DNA of 41,295 nt from NCBI RefSeq assembly GCF_001650735.1, contig NZ_LXVY01000031.1:1-41295 (forward strand), in the 5' to 3' direction. Positions 8,338 through 15,890 of this stretch are shown one piece after another; within the stretch, counting starts at the first letter, position 1, and every line of letters begins with the position of its first letter. This DNA comes from Sphingomonas sp. TDK1 (GTDB taxonomy: Bacteria; Pseudomonadota; Alphaproteobacteria; Sphingomonadales; Sphingomonadaceae). Made by a program: the position numbers and the translations under genes. The notes under the pieces are model-generated. The model did no database searches. It saw only the letters and a program-made list of their open reading frames with translations, and was not told the origin of the DNA.

Positions 8338-10557
8338 TCAGAAGGAGCGGCTGAGGCGCGCGCCCCACGTCCTGGGGGCACCCCAGTGACCGACATATCC
8401 AAACCCGACATTACCCGTAAGAGTCTTGTATGCCTTGTTGCCCAAATTGTTGACGAACAGCGACAGCGTGGTTTTCCTGTCCACATCGGAGATCGTCGCG
8501 TTTAGGTCAACCACGGTGTAAGGCCGTTGTCGGTCAAGGGCGTCGAGGTTGAAGTAGGAGAAGACGACGGTCGAATTGTGCCGCGCACTTGCGGTGAGTT
8601 CTAGCTCGTTCAACAGTTCTCCGCCAAGATCGAAACGCTTGGATGCACTCGCGTTAACGGTCCACTTCGGCGCGAAATTCAACGTCTTTCCAGCGAGATC
8701 GTAGGGGACGAGCGTCAGCGGCTCCGTCGAGGTGAACTCCGTGAACTCCGTGTGCACGTATGTGGGCGCAAGGGTGAAGGTGAGGTCGGGGACTGGGCTG
8801 TATCGGATCTCAAGTTCGGCGCCATACGCCTTCGCTTGCGCATTGTCCGTGAGGGCGTTGTTCGGGGGAACCAACTTTTCGACCTGCAGGCCCGAATAGT
8901 CATAGTAGAAGGCCGCGAAGTTAGCAGTCAGTTTGCCGTTGAGCAGGCGGGACTTCACGCCAAGCTCGTAGGAATCGAGCGTCTCCGTTCCAAAAGCCGG
9001 CGCGGAGCCATCGCTTGCCGGCAGGTTGCCGCCGCCGCCCTTGTAGCCGCGGCTCCACTGGATGTAGCTCTGGATTTCTGGCGTGAAATCATATTGAAGG
9101 GCAACCTTTGGGAGCAACTTGGTTTTTTTGATGGTGCCGCCCGCGACTGCTACCGTAGGGATGAGGGGTTCAAGGCCCGAAATCGACTCATACTCATTCT
9201 TGTCGTAATTGAGGCGCATACCCACATTCAGCCTCAAGGCGTCCGTGAACGAATAGGTCGCGTCGAAGTATGCCGCAAAATTGTCCACTTTGGCTTGCTG
9301 GCCAAGATTTTGCGTCAGGACCGCCGCCGGATCCGGATTCTCGATGATGTAATCTAGAACACTCTTATATTCCTCGTGGTAATAGAAGGCCCCGAGGATG
9401 AAATTAAATTTATCGAAATTTCCGAACAGGTTGAACTCCTGGCTTATCGATTCGGATCGACGCGGCCAAATCGCCGTATATAAGTAGGGAAATGCGGTGC
9501 CATCGTCGTCGTTGGCGGTCCGCGTCTTCCCAAGGATATAGTTCGTCAGAGACTTGACGGTGATCGCATCGGACGCCTCCCACGTCACGCCTGCCTGGCC
9601 GATGAGCAGCTTGTTTACCGCACTGTGCGGGCGATTCGAGATCGTCTTCCAAGGCTCATTCGTCCAATCCACCCCTTCGACCCCGAGGCTGATCGGCCCA
9701 ACCGGGCTCTGGTCGATCTTGGCCGCATTGTCCTCATCATAGCGGAGCGACAGGTCCACCGTCAGGCTAGACGTAGGTGTCAGGCGCAGCGCGACACGGC
9801 CATATTTGGCGTCCGTTCCGCCGCCAATACGCTCCACCACGTTAAGGGGCCTGAGGATGTTTTCGACCGGGCCATCCTGCTTCTCACGTCCGCCGCTGAG
9901 CCTGATCTGCACGCCATCGGAGAGTGGCCCTGAGACAAACCCGCTTATACCGACCTGATTGCGGCCTCCTACAATAGCGTCGATGCGCCCCGTCCACGTC
10001 TTGGTTGGGCTAGCGGAGATGAAGTTGACCGCACCGCCCGTAGCATTGCGGCCATAGAGAGTCCCTTGCGGCCCGCGCAGGACTTCGACGCGATCGAGGT
10101 CGACCGCGCGCAGGGTTCCCATGAAAGGCCGGGGCAAATAGGCGCCATCCGAATAGATCGCGACCGTCGGTTCGGACGAACCAGCCACAAGGGTCGAGCC
10201 GACGCCGCGGATAGTCACAATGGTGTTGCCGAAGTTGGGGACGAACACCAATCCAGGAATCACATTGGCCAGGGCTATGGTATCAGTGACGCCCCGGCTG
10301 AGAAGGGTGTCGCCACTCACGGCGGTGATCGAAGCGGGAATATCCTGAACGCTGACGCTGCGCCTCAGCGCGGTCACGACGATGTCGGAGCCGTCATTGC
10401 CGCCACTCGACGGCGGGGCCTGAGGCTCTGACGCGGCCGACCCGGGCTCGGTTGCGCCGGCACCCGCAGCCACGGGAGTCTGAGCCCCTGCACCAGACGC
10501 TGCCAGCGCACATGAGAAAAGTATAAACGCGCCGCTCGACACACCCCAAAAATTCAT
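8338..10557 (-). CDS. TonB-dependent outer-membrane receptor
   Basis: A complete 739-residue receptor for energy-dependent uptake across the outer membrane. It has a signal peptide (about residues 1-25, ending near AGAQ), a Pro/Gly/Ala-rich spacer, DIVVTALRR at the start of the plug region, plug motifs IRGVG, VEVLRGPQGTLYGRNATGGAVNF, a 22-strand-type barrel, and a C-terminal Phe (ARLSRSF) as expected for BAM-mediated assembly. The composition resembles sphingomonad receptors for organic substrates rather than Fe-siderophores, but this is only suggestive. GGGAGGATGAT lies just before its ATG. The start overlaps the stop of the upstream truncated receptor by ATGA (10554-10557). As the only intact receptor here it is the likely importer for the catabolic cluster. 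Confidence 0.92.
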   Translation of the reverse strand: MNFWGVSSGAFILFSCALAASGAGAQTPVAAGAGATEPGSAASEPQAPPSSGGNDGSDIVVTALRRSVSVQDIPASITAVSGDTLLSRGVTDTIALANVIPGLVFVPNFGNTIVTIRGVGSTLVAGSSEPTVAIYSDGAYLPRPFMGTLRAVDLDRVEVLRGPQGTLYGRNATGGAVNFISASPTKTWTGRIDAIVGGRNQVGISGFVSGPLSDGVQIRLSGGREKQDGPVENILRPLNVVERIGGGTDAKYGRVALRLTPTSSLTVDLSLRYDEDNAAKIDQSPVGPISLGVEGVDWTNEPWKTISNRPHSAVNKLLIGQAGVTWEASDAITVKSLTNYILGKTRTANDDDGTAFPYLYTAIWPRRSESISQEFNLFGNFDKFNFILGAFYYHEEYKSVLDYIIENPDPAAVLTQNLGQQAKVDNFAAYFDATYSFTDALRLNVGMRLNYDKNEYESISGLEPLIPTVAVAGGTIKKTKLLPKVALQYDFTPEIQSYIQWSRGYKGGGGNLPASDGSAPAFGTETLDSYELGVKSRLLNGKLTANFAAFYYDYSGLQVEKLVPPNNALTDNAQAKAYGAELEIRYSPVPDLTFTLAPTYVHTEFTEFTSTEPLTLVPYDLAGKTLNFAPKWTVNASASKRFDLGGELLNELELTASARHNSTVVFSYFNLDALDRQRPYTVVDLNATISDVDRKTTLSLFVNNLGNKAYKTLTGNVGFGYVGHWGAPRTWGARLSRSF

Positions 10558-11162
10558 ATCATCCTCCCAGTGTTTCCATACACGGCTTCCGCGCGCCAGG
10601 AATTGAAGCGACCATACTCGACACGAGCGTTCCCCTGAAGTGTATTGCCGGGCTGATTGGAGATGATGTTGACCGCACCGGCAGTGGTGGTCTGGCCATA
10701 GAGCGTGCCTTGCGGTCCCTTGAGTATCTCGATGCGACTGACATCGAACATTTGCCCTCCGACGAGGGCGGCCGAACCTTGATAGACCCCGTCGACGCTC
10801 ACCGCTGCGGAGGGATTCCCGTTAGGGCGAAAATCGTCATATCCGATCCCGCGGATGGTGAATGTCTGGATGGTGCGACCTCCGACGAATTGCGGTGAAA
10901 CGACCACGCCCGGCGTCAGGCGGGACGCGTCCACCAAGTCCTTGACGCCCGCTTCGCGCAGTGCCTCTGGAGACAGGACGCTGACTGCCGATGGAACATC
11001 GATCAGCCGCTGGTCGCGTTTCTGGGCCGTGACGATGATGTCGCCACCTGCCTCGACAGGATCGTCGGCGGCGTAAGCCGGGGGAGCCGCGATCGTCAGG
11101 GAAGCGAAGGCGGAGGATAGCAGATGAACGCGGCGGAACTTGTGCTGCGATGAGCTGGCCAT
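10554..11162 (-). pseudogene. TonB-dependent receptor truncated to signal peptide and plug
   Basis: A 202-residue product beginning with a signal peptide (ending near AYA, residue 31), then GDIIVTAQKRDQ and a complete plug domain: VPSAVSVLS, TIRGIGYDDF, VSRIEILKGPQGTLYG and TTTAGAVNIIS. The sequence stops at about the first barrel strand (AEAVYGNTG), followed by only RMI and a stop. Family members are 700-850 residues, so the entire barrel is missing. The last codons are also the ribosome binding site of the next, intact receptor (GGGAGGATGAT), with ATGA overlap. This looks like a deletion between two tandem receptor genes. AAGGA sits before its ATG, so the short protein could still be made. 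Whether plug-only protein has a function is unknown. Confidence 0.8.
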
Positions 11163-11351
11163 GAAATCAGTCCTTGGAACATGTATGTCAGAAGAGGGCG
11201 AGCGACATCGGCCACCGCCCGGATCGGGGGTGGATCTCGCGTCGCTCAGGACAATGAGGGGCCTAGTCGGAGACGACAGGCCGTTGCGGCATACGCCGGG
11301 ACCCCGCCCATCGATGGATGTGTGAATACTTCATAGGACCCCCTGCCCGAA

Positions 11352-11367
11352 TCGAACGGCTGTACAG
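11352..11367. repeat. 16-bp direct repeat, copy 1 (candidate operator)
   Basis: TCGAACGGCTGTACAG, identical to a second copy at 11549-11564. It ends with the palindrome CTGTACAG and is followed, after two bases, by AGGTGT (AGGGTGT-like in copy 2). Exact recurrence in a divergent TetR/TonB region suggests a regulator binding site; that role is an inference. Confidence 0.55.
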
Positions 11368-11548
11368 GTAGGTGTATCGTGTGAATCTTCTATGACAGCC
11401 GGAGAAACGCTCGTGGGTATCCTGTGCGGATGCGCCGTCGGCGAAGCGATATGCGCGATGCCGTCCTGCTCAGGGAGCAAACTTGGCAACGGTGTGGTGA
11501 GGCTCTATCTAGATTGGGAAAGCCAGCCGAATTCGGGCGGAGCTTAAT

Positions 11549-11564
11549 TCGAACGGCTGTACAG
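11549..11564. repeat. 16-bp direct repeat, copy 2 (candidate operator)
   Basis: Second exact copy of TCGAACGGCTGTACAG, 31 bp before the ATG I assign to the TetR gene and 197 bp from copy 1. Its place in front of the regulator would suit autoregulation. Confidence 0.55.
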
Positions 11565-11595
11565 AAGGGTGTCAGGTTTGAGTCGCTTGCGATAT

Positions 11596-12111
11596 ATGTC
11601 CGATGAAGCCTCGCCCCAGGCAGAGCGGATGAGTGAGGCCGCGTATGACCTTGCCGAAGAGAGCGGTCTGGCAGCGCTCAGCGCACGAAGTCTGGCGCGA
11701 AAGACAGGAATGAGCCCGTCGGCAATCAATTACCACATCGGCAATCGCGAGCGGCTCATCGCGCAGATCGCGTTCAAGGCTATCGCGGTATCTAGCCGCT
11801 GGCGGCAGTCGCAGGCCGCTTTACAGGAAGAGGGTGCCCCGAGGTGGGCCGAGCTTGATCACGTGTTCACGTCGCTGTTGCAGGATCGGTTGAGCACCGG
11901 CCGTATGGTGATGGCACTTTTGCAGGAACTGGAGAACGAGGCCGTCGCCAGCGGTCAGACCGCTATCGAAGAGGCGCTGCGCGAGGAAATGTTCGCTGAA
12001 ACGGCGTTCTGGCGCGATCTGGCAATCCGCCATGGCGAAAGCGTGGATGCTCGATCTCCTCGACAGTTCGCTGGCGTACGTCGATCCGGAGAAGCGAGAC
12101 TACTTGCGTGA
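11596..12111 (+). CDS. TetR/AcrR-family regulator, C-terminally truncated
   Basis: The N-terminal 55 residues are a TetR-type helix-turn-helix: MSEAAYDLAEESGLAALS, then ARSLARKTGMSPSAINYHIGNRERLI. An alpha-helical ligand-domain segment follows to about AFWRDLAIRHG. The last 25 or so residues (SVDARSPRQF and on) do not resemble the family and are read through the start of the next gene in another frame. The protein is about 171 residues against the usual 190-220. I take the ATG at 11596; a GTG at 11569 is possible but has its purine tract too close. The domain that binds DNA is intact, so it may still bind sites in the divergent TonB promoter, but dimerisation and ligand response are doubtful. 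Confidence 0.7.
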   Translation: MSDEASPQAERMSEAAYDLAEESGLAALSARSLARKTGMSPSAINYHIGNRERLIAQIAFKAIAVSSRWRQSQAALQEEGAPRWAELDHVFTSLLQDRLSTGRMVMALLQELENEAVASGQTAIEEALREEMFAETAFWRDLAIRHGESVDARSPRQFAGVRRSGEARLLA

Positions 12112-12709
12112 GGAGATCGTCCATGACCTCATCATACCGATCCGCTCGGATGGCGAAGCGCTCGACTATGAAGACCATAACCTATGGATTCTGGATGATC
12201 GACTAGCCTTCTATTCCTATTTGAAGTCCGACAAGCCCTTCACAACGTTTCTCACCGACAGCGACAGTACCCGCGAACCGGACGTCGCCGTTGTTTTCGA
12301 TCGATCGCTGGCGTTCGACCGTGAAGGTACTGACGAACCGATTATCATTGTCGAATTCAAGCGACCCGGCCGACCCAACTACAGTCATAGCGACAACCCG
12401 GTCACGCAGGTGCTTGAATATGTAAACATCATGCGGAACGGCGGAGCGTTCAAGGATCGCACCGGCAGGTTCCGCAAACCTATTCCTCCCAGCACCAGAT
12501 TTATCTGCTTCGTCGTCGCTGATTTTACGCCAAAGCTGGTCGAGGTTGTATCAATGTCGATTGCTCAGAATAAAAGTGCGGATGGCGAGGGGTACTTTGG
12601 CTTTTCGCCCATCCACAATGCCGTCGTTGAGGTTCTGCCTTACAACAAGCTGCTTCATGATGCCCGGCTGAGAAACGAGGCCTTCTTTGCCAAGCTCGGG
12701 CTGAACTAG
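12032..12709 (+). CDS. C-terminal remnant of a GHKL-type ATP-binding protein (EFKRP motif part)
   Basis: A 225-residue frame containing DHNLWILDDRLAFYSYL, then PDVAVVFD and IIIVEFKRPGR with QVLEYVNIMRNGG, then FICFVVADFT and a C-terminal DARLRNEAFFAKLG. These segments match the C-terminal part of large Hsp90/histidine-kinase-like ATP-binding proteins (about 700 residues), where the D...E-x-K pattern recalls PD-(D/E)XK nuclease folds. The ATPase part that should precede it is absent: immediately upstream is the TetR gene in another frame. It is therefore a gene fragment; the ATG at 12032 lacks a visible ribosome site and overlaps the TetR reading frame by 80 bp. The join lies at about 12015-12035. 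Family assignment is from memory of the motif. Confidence 0.65.
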   Translation: MAKAWMLDLLDSSLAYVDPEKRDYLREEIVHDLIIPIRSDGEALDYEDHNLWILDDRLAFYSYLKSDKPFTTFLTDSDSTREPDVAVVFDRSLAFDREGTDEPIIIVEFKRPGRPNYSHSDNPVTQVLEYVNIMRNGGAFKDRTGRFRKPIPPSTRFICFVVADFTPKLVEVVSMSIAQNKSADGEGYFGFSPIHNAVVEVLPYNKLLHDARLRNEAFFAKLGLN

Positions 12710-12758
12710 TTACTCGGAATCACGAATTTGCGCGGATGACATAGCTGCGATTCCTATG

Positions 12759-13259
12759 TCAGCTAGGGAGGGCATCAGGTGGCACTACCGTCTCTGGTGG
12801 CGTATAAAGCTGGTCCCTAGTCGCGCGAACCACGTCGTTTACATATTCCGGCCATGGGCCGGCACCTGGTGGCATCGCAGCTTCTTCCTGTCGGTCCCGC
12901 AGGCGATTGCGGATCGTGCGGGCGGTGGTGCGGGTCGCCTCGTTGTCATCGTGCCAGGCGCCCCAGCGAACCCGCCAGTTAACGTATCGTGGCGCGAAAA
13001 CCAGGAAGATCAAGGCCCCCACGCCGACGCCGTGTTCGCCAAGCAGCAGGATGGGAAGCGTGGCAATGGCGAATGCCTGAATCAGCGCCCAACAGGAACG
13101 ATGACGGCGAAAGCCGTTCTGAACCAGCGTCGTCGGCCACCACGGACCTGCGACTGCCCATGCCGCGAGCGCGACCAACAGGCCGGTCAACACCATGCTG
13201 ACGACGAAACCGATCCACAGCAGCGCCTTGGGAGCAATGAAGGTCAAGAAATCACCCAT
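12759..13259 (-). CDS. Membrane protein of unknown function
   Basis: A 166-residue protein with three likely membrane segments: about residues 8-40 (ALLWIGFVVSMVLTGLLVAL and on), 60-75 and 80-90. A soluble basic C-terminal tail of about 70 residues follows. Its ATG at 13259 lies inside the end of the upstream gene (8-bp overlap at 13252-13259), so it is co-translated with it. I do not recognise the family. Confidence 0.6.
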   Translation of the reverse strand: MGDFLTFIAPKALLWIGFVVSMVLTGLLVALAAWAVAGPWWPTTLVQNGFRRHRSCWALIQAFAIATLPILLLGEHGVGVGALIFLVFAPRYVNWRVRWGAWHDDNEATRTTARTIRNRLRDRQEEAAMPPGAGPWPEYVNDVVRATRDQLYTPPETVVPPDALPS

Positions 13260-14070
13260 GCTGGCGCTGCGTGTCGAGGTCGCGCAGCTCGCGCAACAGA
13301 TCGGTGGCCGGCGTCGAGACCACGATATCGTGGATGACCTTCTGGTCGAGGCTGATCACGTCTCCGACCGGACGTTCCGCGTAGCGAACCAGCGCAGGCT
13401 CGCTGGACGGCGTCCAACGTCGCGACGTGCCGGGCTTGAGTTCGAAAAGAAAGCGAGCAGGGGAGGCCAGGCTGATGCTCTGCGTTTGGCCATCGCTGCT
13501 CTGGCGGATGTCGGCGACCACGCCGCGATAGCCGACCCCAAGTCCGTCATGCTGGAGATCGGTCAGCACATAGGCGATCGGGCGATGACCGTGCTGCGTA
13601 GGCTTGATGATATGCGTGTAGGCCCAGCCGTGCCCGCCAAAGTCCCACCCTTCCGTAGCGACATCGAGTGCATCGTCGGCCATCAGCATGACGACTGCCA
13701 GCGTCGAGAAAATCGGTGCGCAAATGCCCCACACCAGATCACTAGCGCTCAACGCGGCTGCCTTTGGCCCACCCTGCGCGACGATCAGCAACGTGCCGAT
13801 CGGATTGACCGCGGGCGTCCGGTAATCTGCGGGCAAGAAGCGGCTGACGTCGATCAGAAGCGTTTGCACCAGCCCGATAGCAAGCCCGGTCAGCAGGTGC
13901 GCGATCAGGGAAACGGCGACCCCGATCGCCAGCACGCTCAATGCGTTAACCGGCAGATCCGGGCGCGCAACGGCGTACCGGCGGGCGCGGGTATTCCAGA
14001 GCAGGATTGCGAAGAAGCCAGGAAGGAGGATTGCAACGCCTGTGACAACGGCCAGCGTCAGTGAGAACAA
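13252..14070 (-). CDS. Membrane-anchored protein of unknown function (possible DUF6338-like)
   Basis: A 272-residue protein starting at TTG (14070), because the preceding in-frame codons are the TGA stop of the small gene upstream plus one GCC. GAGG lies about 8 bases before the TTG. Hydrophobic segments are at residues 3-24 (TLAVVTGVAILLPGFFAIL), about 42-72 and about 110-130; the C-terminal 130 residues are soluble, with GYRGVVADIRQS and a strand-rich character. The LPGF motif near the N-terminus and the TM-plus-soluble layout recall DUF6338 proteins, but I cannot confirm this. It sits in the middle of a three-gene minus-strand unit. Confidence 0.6.
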   Translation of the reverse strand: MFSLTLAVVTGVAILLPGFFAILLWNTRARRYAVARPDLPVNALSVLAIGVAVSLIAHLLTGLAIGLVQTLLIDVSRFLPADYRTPAVNPIGTLLIVAQGGPKAAALSASDLVWGICAPIFSTLAVVMLMADDALDVATEGWDFGGHGWAYTHIIKPTQHGHRPIAYVLTDLQHDGLGVGYRGVVADIRQSSDGQTQSISLASPARFLFELKPGTSRRWTPSSEPALVRYAERPVGDVISLDQKVIHDIVVSTPATDLLRELRDLDTQRQHG

Positions 14071-14073
14071 GGC

Positions 14074-14253
14074 TCAGGCCTCGACCAATTTCCGCTTACC
14101 GGTCGCCTGGTCAATGACCATCTTAGGGCGCTTGCCCGCAGCCTTCATAGCCTTGAGCTCCCGCTCGAGGCGTAACATGTCATCGTAACCGCCAAGCTGC
14201 CACGCGATCGAGGCGGTCTCTTGCTGTTCGCGAGGGGTCAGAACAGTGGCCAT
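14074..14253 (-). CDS. 59-residue protein of unknown function
   Basis: A short frame from ATG at 14253 to TGA at 14074. It encodes a charged helical protein that begins MATVLTPREQQET, contains LGGYDDMLRLERELKAM and ends GKRPKMVIDQATGKRKL. Codon third positions are G/C-rich like the real genes nearby. It lies 3 bp before the TTG start of the 272-residue protein and in the same frame, separated only by TGA and GCC. No strong ribosome site precedes it. The function is unknown. Confidence 0.5.
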   Translation of the reverse strand: MATVLTPREQQETASIAWQLGGYDDMLRLERELKAMKAAGKRPKMVIDQATGKRKLVEA

Positions 14254-14332
14254 GTGGACAACATAGGGACGCGATCGCGCCGCGTCTATGGGGCACGGTC
14301 CTATACCAGCATCTGACGGCCTGAAGGCTTAG

Positions 14333-14725
14333 TCAGCCAGCGTTCGAAAGTGCGTCGATGATCCGACAATCGGCGATCGTTGTCGCGTCGCAGGTCGCTC
14401 CCCATTGCACGATCTCGGTTCTCAGCGCGGCGAGATCGGCGAGCTTGCGATCGATCTCATGGATGTGAACCGCGGCGATCGCATCGACCTCCGCGCAGGA
14501 GCCGCGCGGATCGTCTGCTAACCGCAGAAGGTCACGCACCTGGTCGAGGGTGAAGCCAAGATCGCGCGAGCGCTTGATGAACGACAGGCGATCCAGGTGG
14601 GAGCCGTTGTAAACGCGGTAGTTCCCTCCGCTGCGGATCGGCGCCCCGATCAATCCTTCCGCTTCGTAGAAGCGTACCGTCTCGACCTTCAACCCGGTCA
14701 ATCTTGCTATTTCACCGATCTTCAT
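14333..14725 (-). CDS. MerR-family metal-responsive regulator (CadR/PbrR/ZntR type)
   Basis: A 130-residue regulator. The winged helix-turn-helix at residues 1-70 has MKIGEIARLTGLKVETVRFYE and GGNYRVY; a long dimerisation helix follows, and the metal-binding cysteines are C77, C112 and C120, the arrangement found in Cd/Pb/Zn sensors (family numbering about 77/112/119-122). The ATG at 14725 is preferred to the GTG one codon upstream. It is divergent from the transporter gene at 14794, and the 68-bp gap holds the expected MerR operator. On metal binding it would untwist the promoter and switch on the efflux operon. There is no His-rich tail, so cadmium preference cannot be deduced. Confidence 0.9.
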   Translation of the reverse strand: MKIGEIARLTGLKVETVRFYEAEGLIGAPIRSGGNYRVYNGSHLDRLSFIKRSRDLGFTLDQVRDLLRLADDPRGSCAEVDAIAAVHIHEIDRKLADLAALRTEIVQWGATCDATTIADCRIIDALSNAG

Positions 14726-14734
14726 CACAGACCC

Positions 14735-14765
14735 TTGACCCTCTAGTGGGATGAGGGTTCATATA
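14735..14765 (+). promoter_or_regulatory. MerR-type promoter/operator for the efflux operon
   Basis: The -35 box TTGACC (14735-14740) and -10 box CATATA (14760-14765) are separated by 19 bp, the over-long spacer characteristic of MerR-controlled promoters. The spacer carries the dyad ACCCTC-N9-GAGGGT (14738-14743 and 14753-14758). The ATG of the transporter follows 28 bp downstream. Seen directly; control by the adjacent regulator is inferred from the family. Confidence 0.85.
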
Positions 14766-14793
14766 GGGGGTCCGACCCAACGAATCGAGCACG

Positions 14794-15465
14794 ATGATGG
14801 CGGACGCCTGTTGTTCAGCAAAGCGCGACACGATCGCGGAACTTGGCCGTAAGGCCGAGCAGCGACGCGCGCTGATCGTCGTCATGGTCATCAACCTATC
14901 GATGTTCGCCATCGAGTTCGGTGGTGGGCTGCTGGCCCGCTCGTCGGCGCTGATGGCGGACTCTGTCGACATGTTCGGCGATGCCGTGGTCTATGGGCTG
15001 AGCCTCTATGCACTCAATCGTGGCGCACGTTGGGAGGCGGGAGCGGCGATCGCCAAGGGCGGCCTCATCCTGGTATTCGGCATCGCCGTCCTCGTCGAAA
15101 TCGCCGGTAAGATCGCCAACGGCGTGCCGCCGTCTTCGACGCTGATGCTCGGCTTCGGCGGGGCGGCGCTGGCAGCGAACCTCACGTGTCTGGCGCTGTT
15201 GTGGCGTTTCCGCGCTGCGAACGTGAACATGGCGAGCACCTTCGAGTGTTCGCGCAACGATGTCGCATCAAACATCGGAGTGCTCATCGCAGCGAGCCTC
15301 GTCCACCTCACAGGTGCCGCATGGCCCGACATCGTGGTCGGAGGCGTCATTGCGATTATCTTCCTCCGCTCCGCGTGGCGGGTGTTCGCGGATGCTATCC
15401 CCGCATGGCGTTTTGCTGACAGGTCCAGTGCCTACAATCGCCCTCATCGCGGAGAGAACGCATGA
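14794..15465 (+). CDS. Cation transporter of the CDF-like superfamily
   Basis: A 223-residue protein with about six membrane segments, starting MMADACCSAKRD. The cation-site motif DSVDMFGDA (two Asp, spacing as in the HxxxD/DxxxD motif of CDF exporters) is in the second segment, and CSRNDVASN in the fifth is the counterpart of the second site. The C-terminal cytoplasmic domain of full CDF proteins is missing, as in the short cation transporters often paired with MerR genes. It would export a divalent metal (Zn/Co/Cd) from the cytoplasm. Its promoter has the MerR operator, and its stop overlaps the next gene by ATGA. Confidence 0.8.
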   Translation: MMADACCSAKRDTIAELGRKAEQRRALIVVMVINLSMFAIEFGGGLLARSSALMADSVDMFGDAVVYGLSLYALNRGARWEAGAAIAKGGLILVFGIAVLVEIAGKIANGVPPSSTLMLGFGGAALAANLTCLALLWRFRAANVNMASTFECSRNDVASNIGVLIAASLVHLTGAAWPDIVVGGVIAIIFLRSAWRVFADAIPAWRFADRSSAYNRPHRGENA

Positions 15466-15833
15466 CATCGGGTCGTCATGGTGATAGGCGCGTTCCCATG
15501 CTGGCCCGCGCCTGGTCCTTGCTGCTCCTCCTGCTGGCGTCGTCGCTCGTGATGACGGCGACCGTCCACGCGCGCGAAGTGCCGGGGCAGGCGACGACGA
15601 TCGAATGCACAGGCGTCGTCCATGTAGATGGTGATGCCGATCAGTCGCAGGGTGATGCCGACAAGGCGATCCCGCATCATCATGGAACCTGTCACGGACA
15701 GGCTCTGAGCATTCCGCAGGCTGACGCCATCCCGGTCACCTTCAATATCGAGGGCGCTCGTCCCAAACCCGGTTTCGACGCCGTGCGGGCGCTGAGTTCC
15801 GTCGATCCGGCGTTGCGGCCGCCAAACGCCTGA
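15462..15833 (+). CDS. Small exported His-rich protein of the metal operon
   Basis: A 123-residue protein. A hydrophobic segment with Arg before it (RAWSLLLLLLASSLVMTATVHA) at about residues 16-37 reads as a signal peptide. The mature part has ECTGVVHVDGDAD and DADKAIPHHHGTCHG, offering His, Asp and Cys ligands for metal. Such proteins are found at the front of czc operons in sphingomonads, where they may bind periplasmic metal; that role is not established. The ATG overlaps the upstream stop (15462-15465). It is separated from czcC by 57 bp holding a hairpin. Confidence 0.65.
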   Translation: MTSGRHGDRRVPMLARAWSLLLLLLASSLVMTATVHAREVPGQATTIECTGVVHVDGDADQSQGDADKAIPHHHGTCHGQALSIPQADAIPVTFNIEGARPKPGFDAVRALSSVDPALRPPNA

Positions 15834-15844
15834 CGGATGCTGCC

Positions 15845-15862
15845 GGCCGGGATGACCCGGCC
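15845..15862 (+). terminator. Hairpin between the His-rich gene and czcC
   Basis: GGCCGGG-ATGA-CCCGGCC forms a perfect 7-bp stem with a 4-base loop just after the stop of the small gene. There is no U tract, so partial termination or processing that sets the ratio of the front genes to czcCBA is more likely than full termination. Confidence 0.4.
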
Positions 15863-15890
15863 TGACGACATTCGTTAGGATTCCTCGACA

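Larger units (their letters stand above)
11163..11595. other. Divergent regulatory region between TonB and TetR genes
   Basis: This 433-bp gap separates the divergent receptor operon and the TetR gene, and no frame in it looks coding. It contains two exact copies of a 16-bp sequence (listed separately), and two related segments, GTGTGAATACTTCATAGG near 11321 and GTGTGAATCTTCTATGAC near 11380, which look like a degenerate duplication. I expect promoters for both directions here, but no clear -35/-10 pair stands out. Confidence 0.55.

Noticed and set aside
7754..8389. 211-codon plus-strand frame across the TonB-kinase gap
   Set aside because: It runs antisense into the kinase fusion and the receptor end and has no domain features.
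15845..15862. Possible riboswitch before czcC
   Set aside because: Only a single simple hairpin is visible; none of the conserved structure of known metal riboswitches can be recognised.
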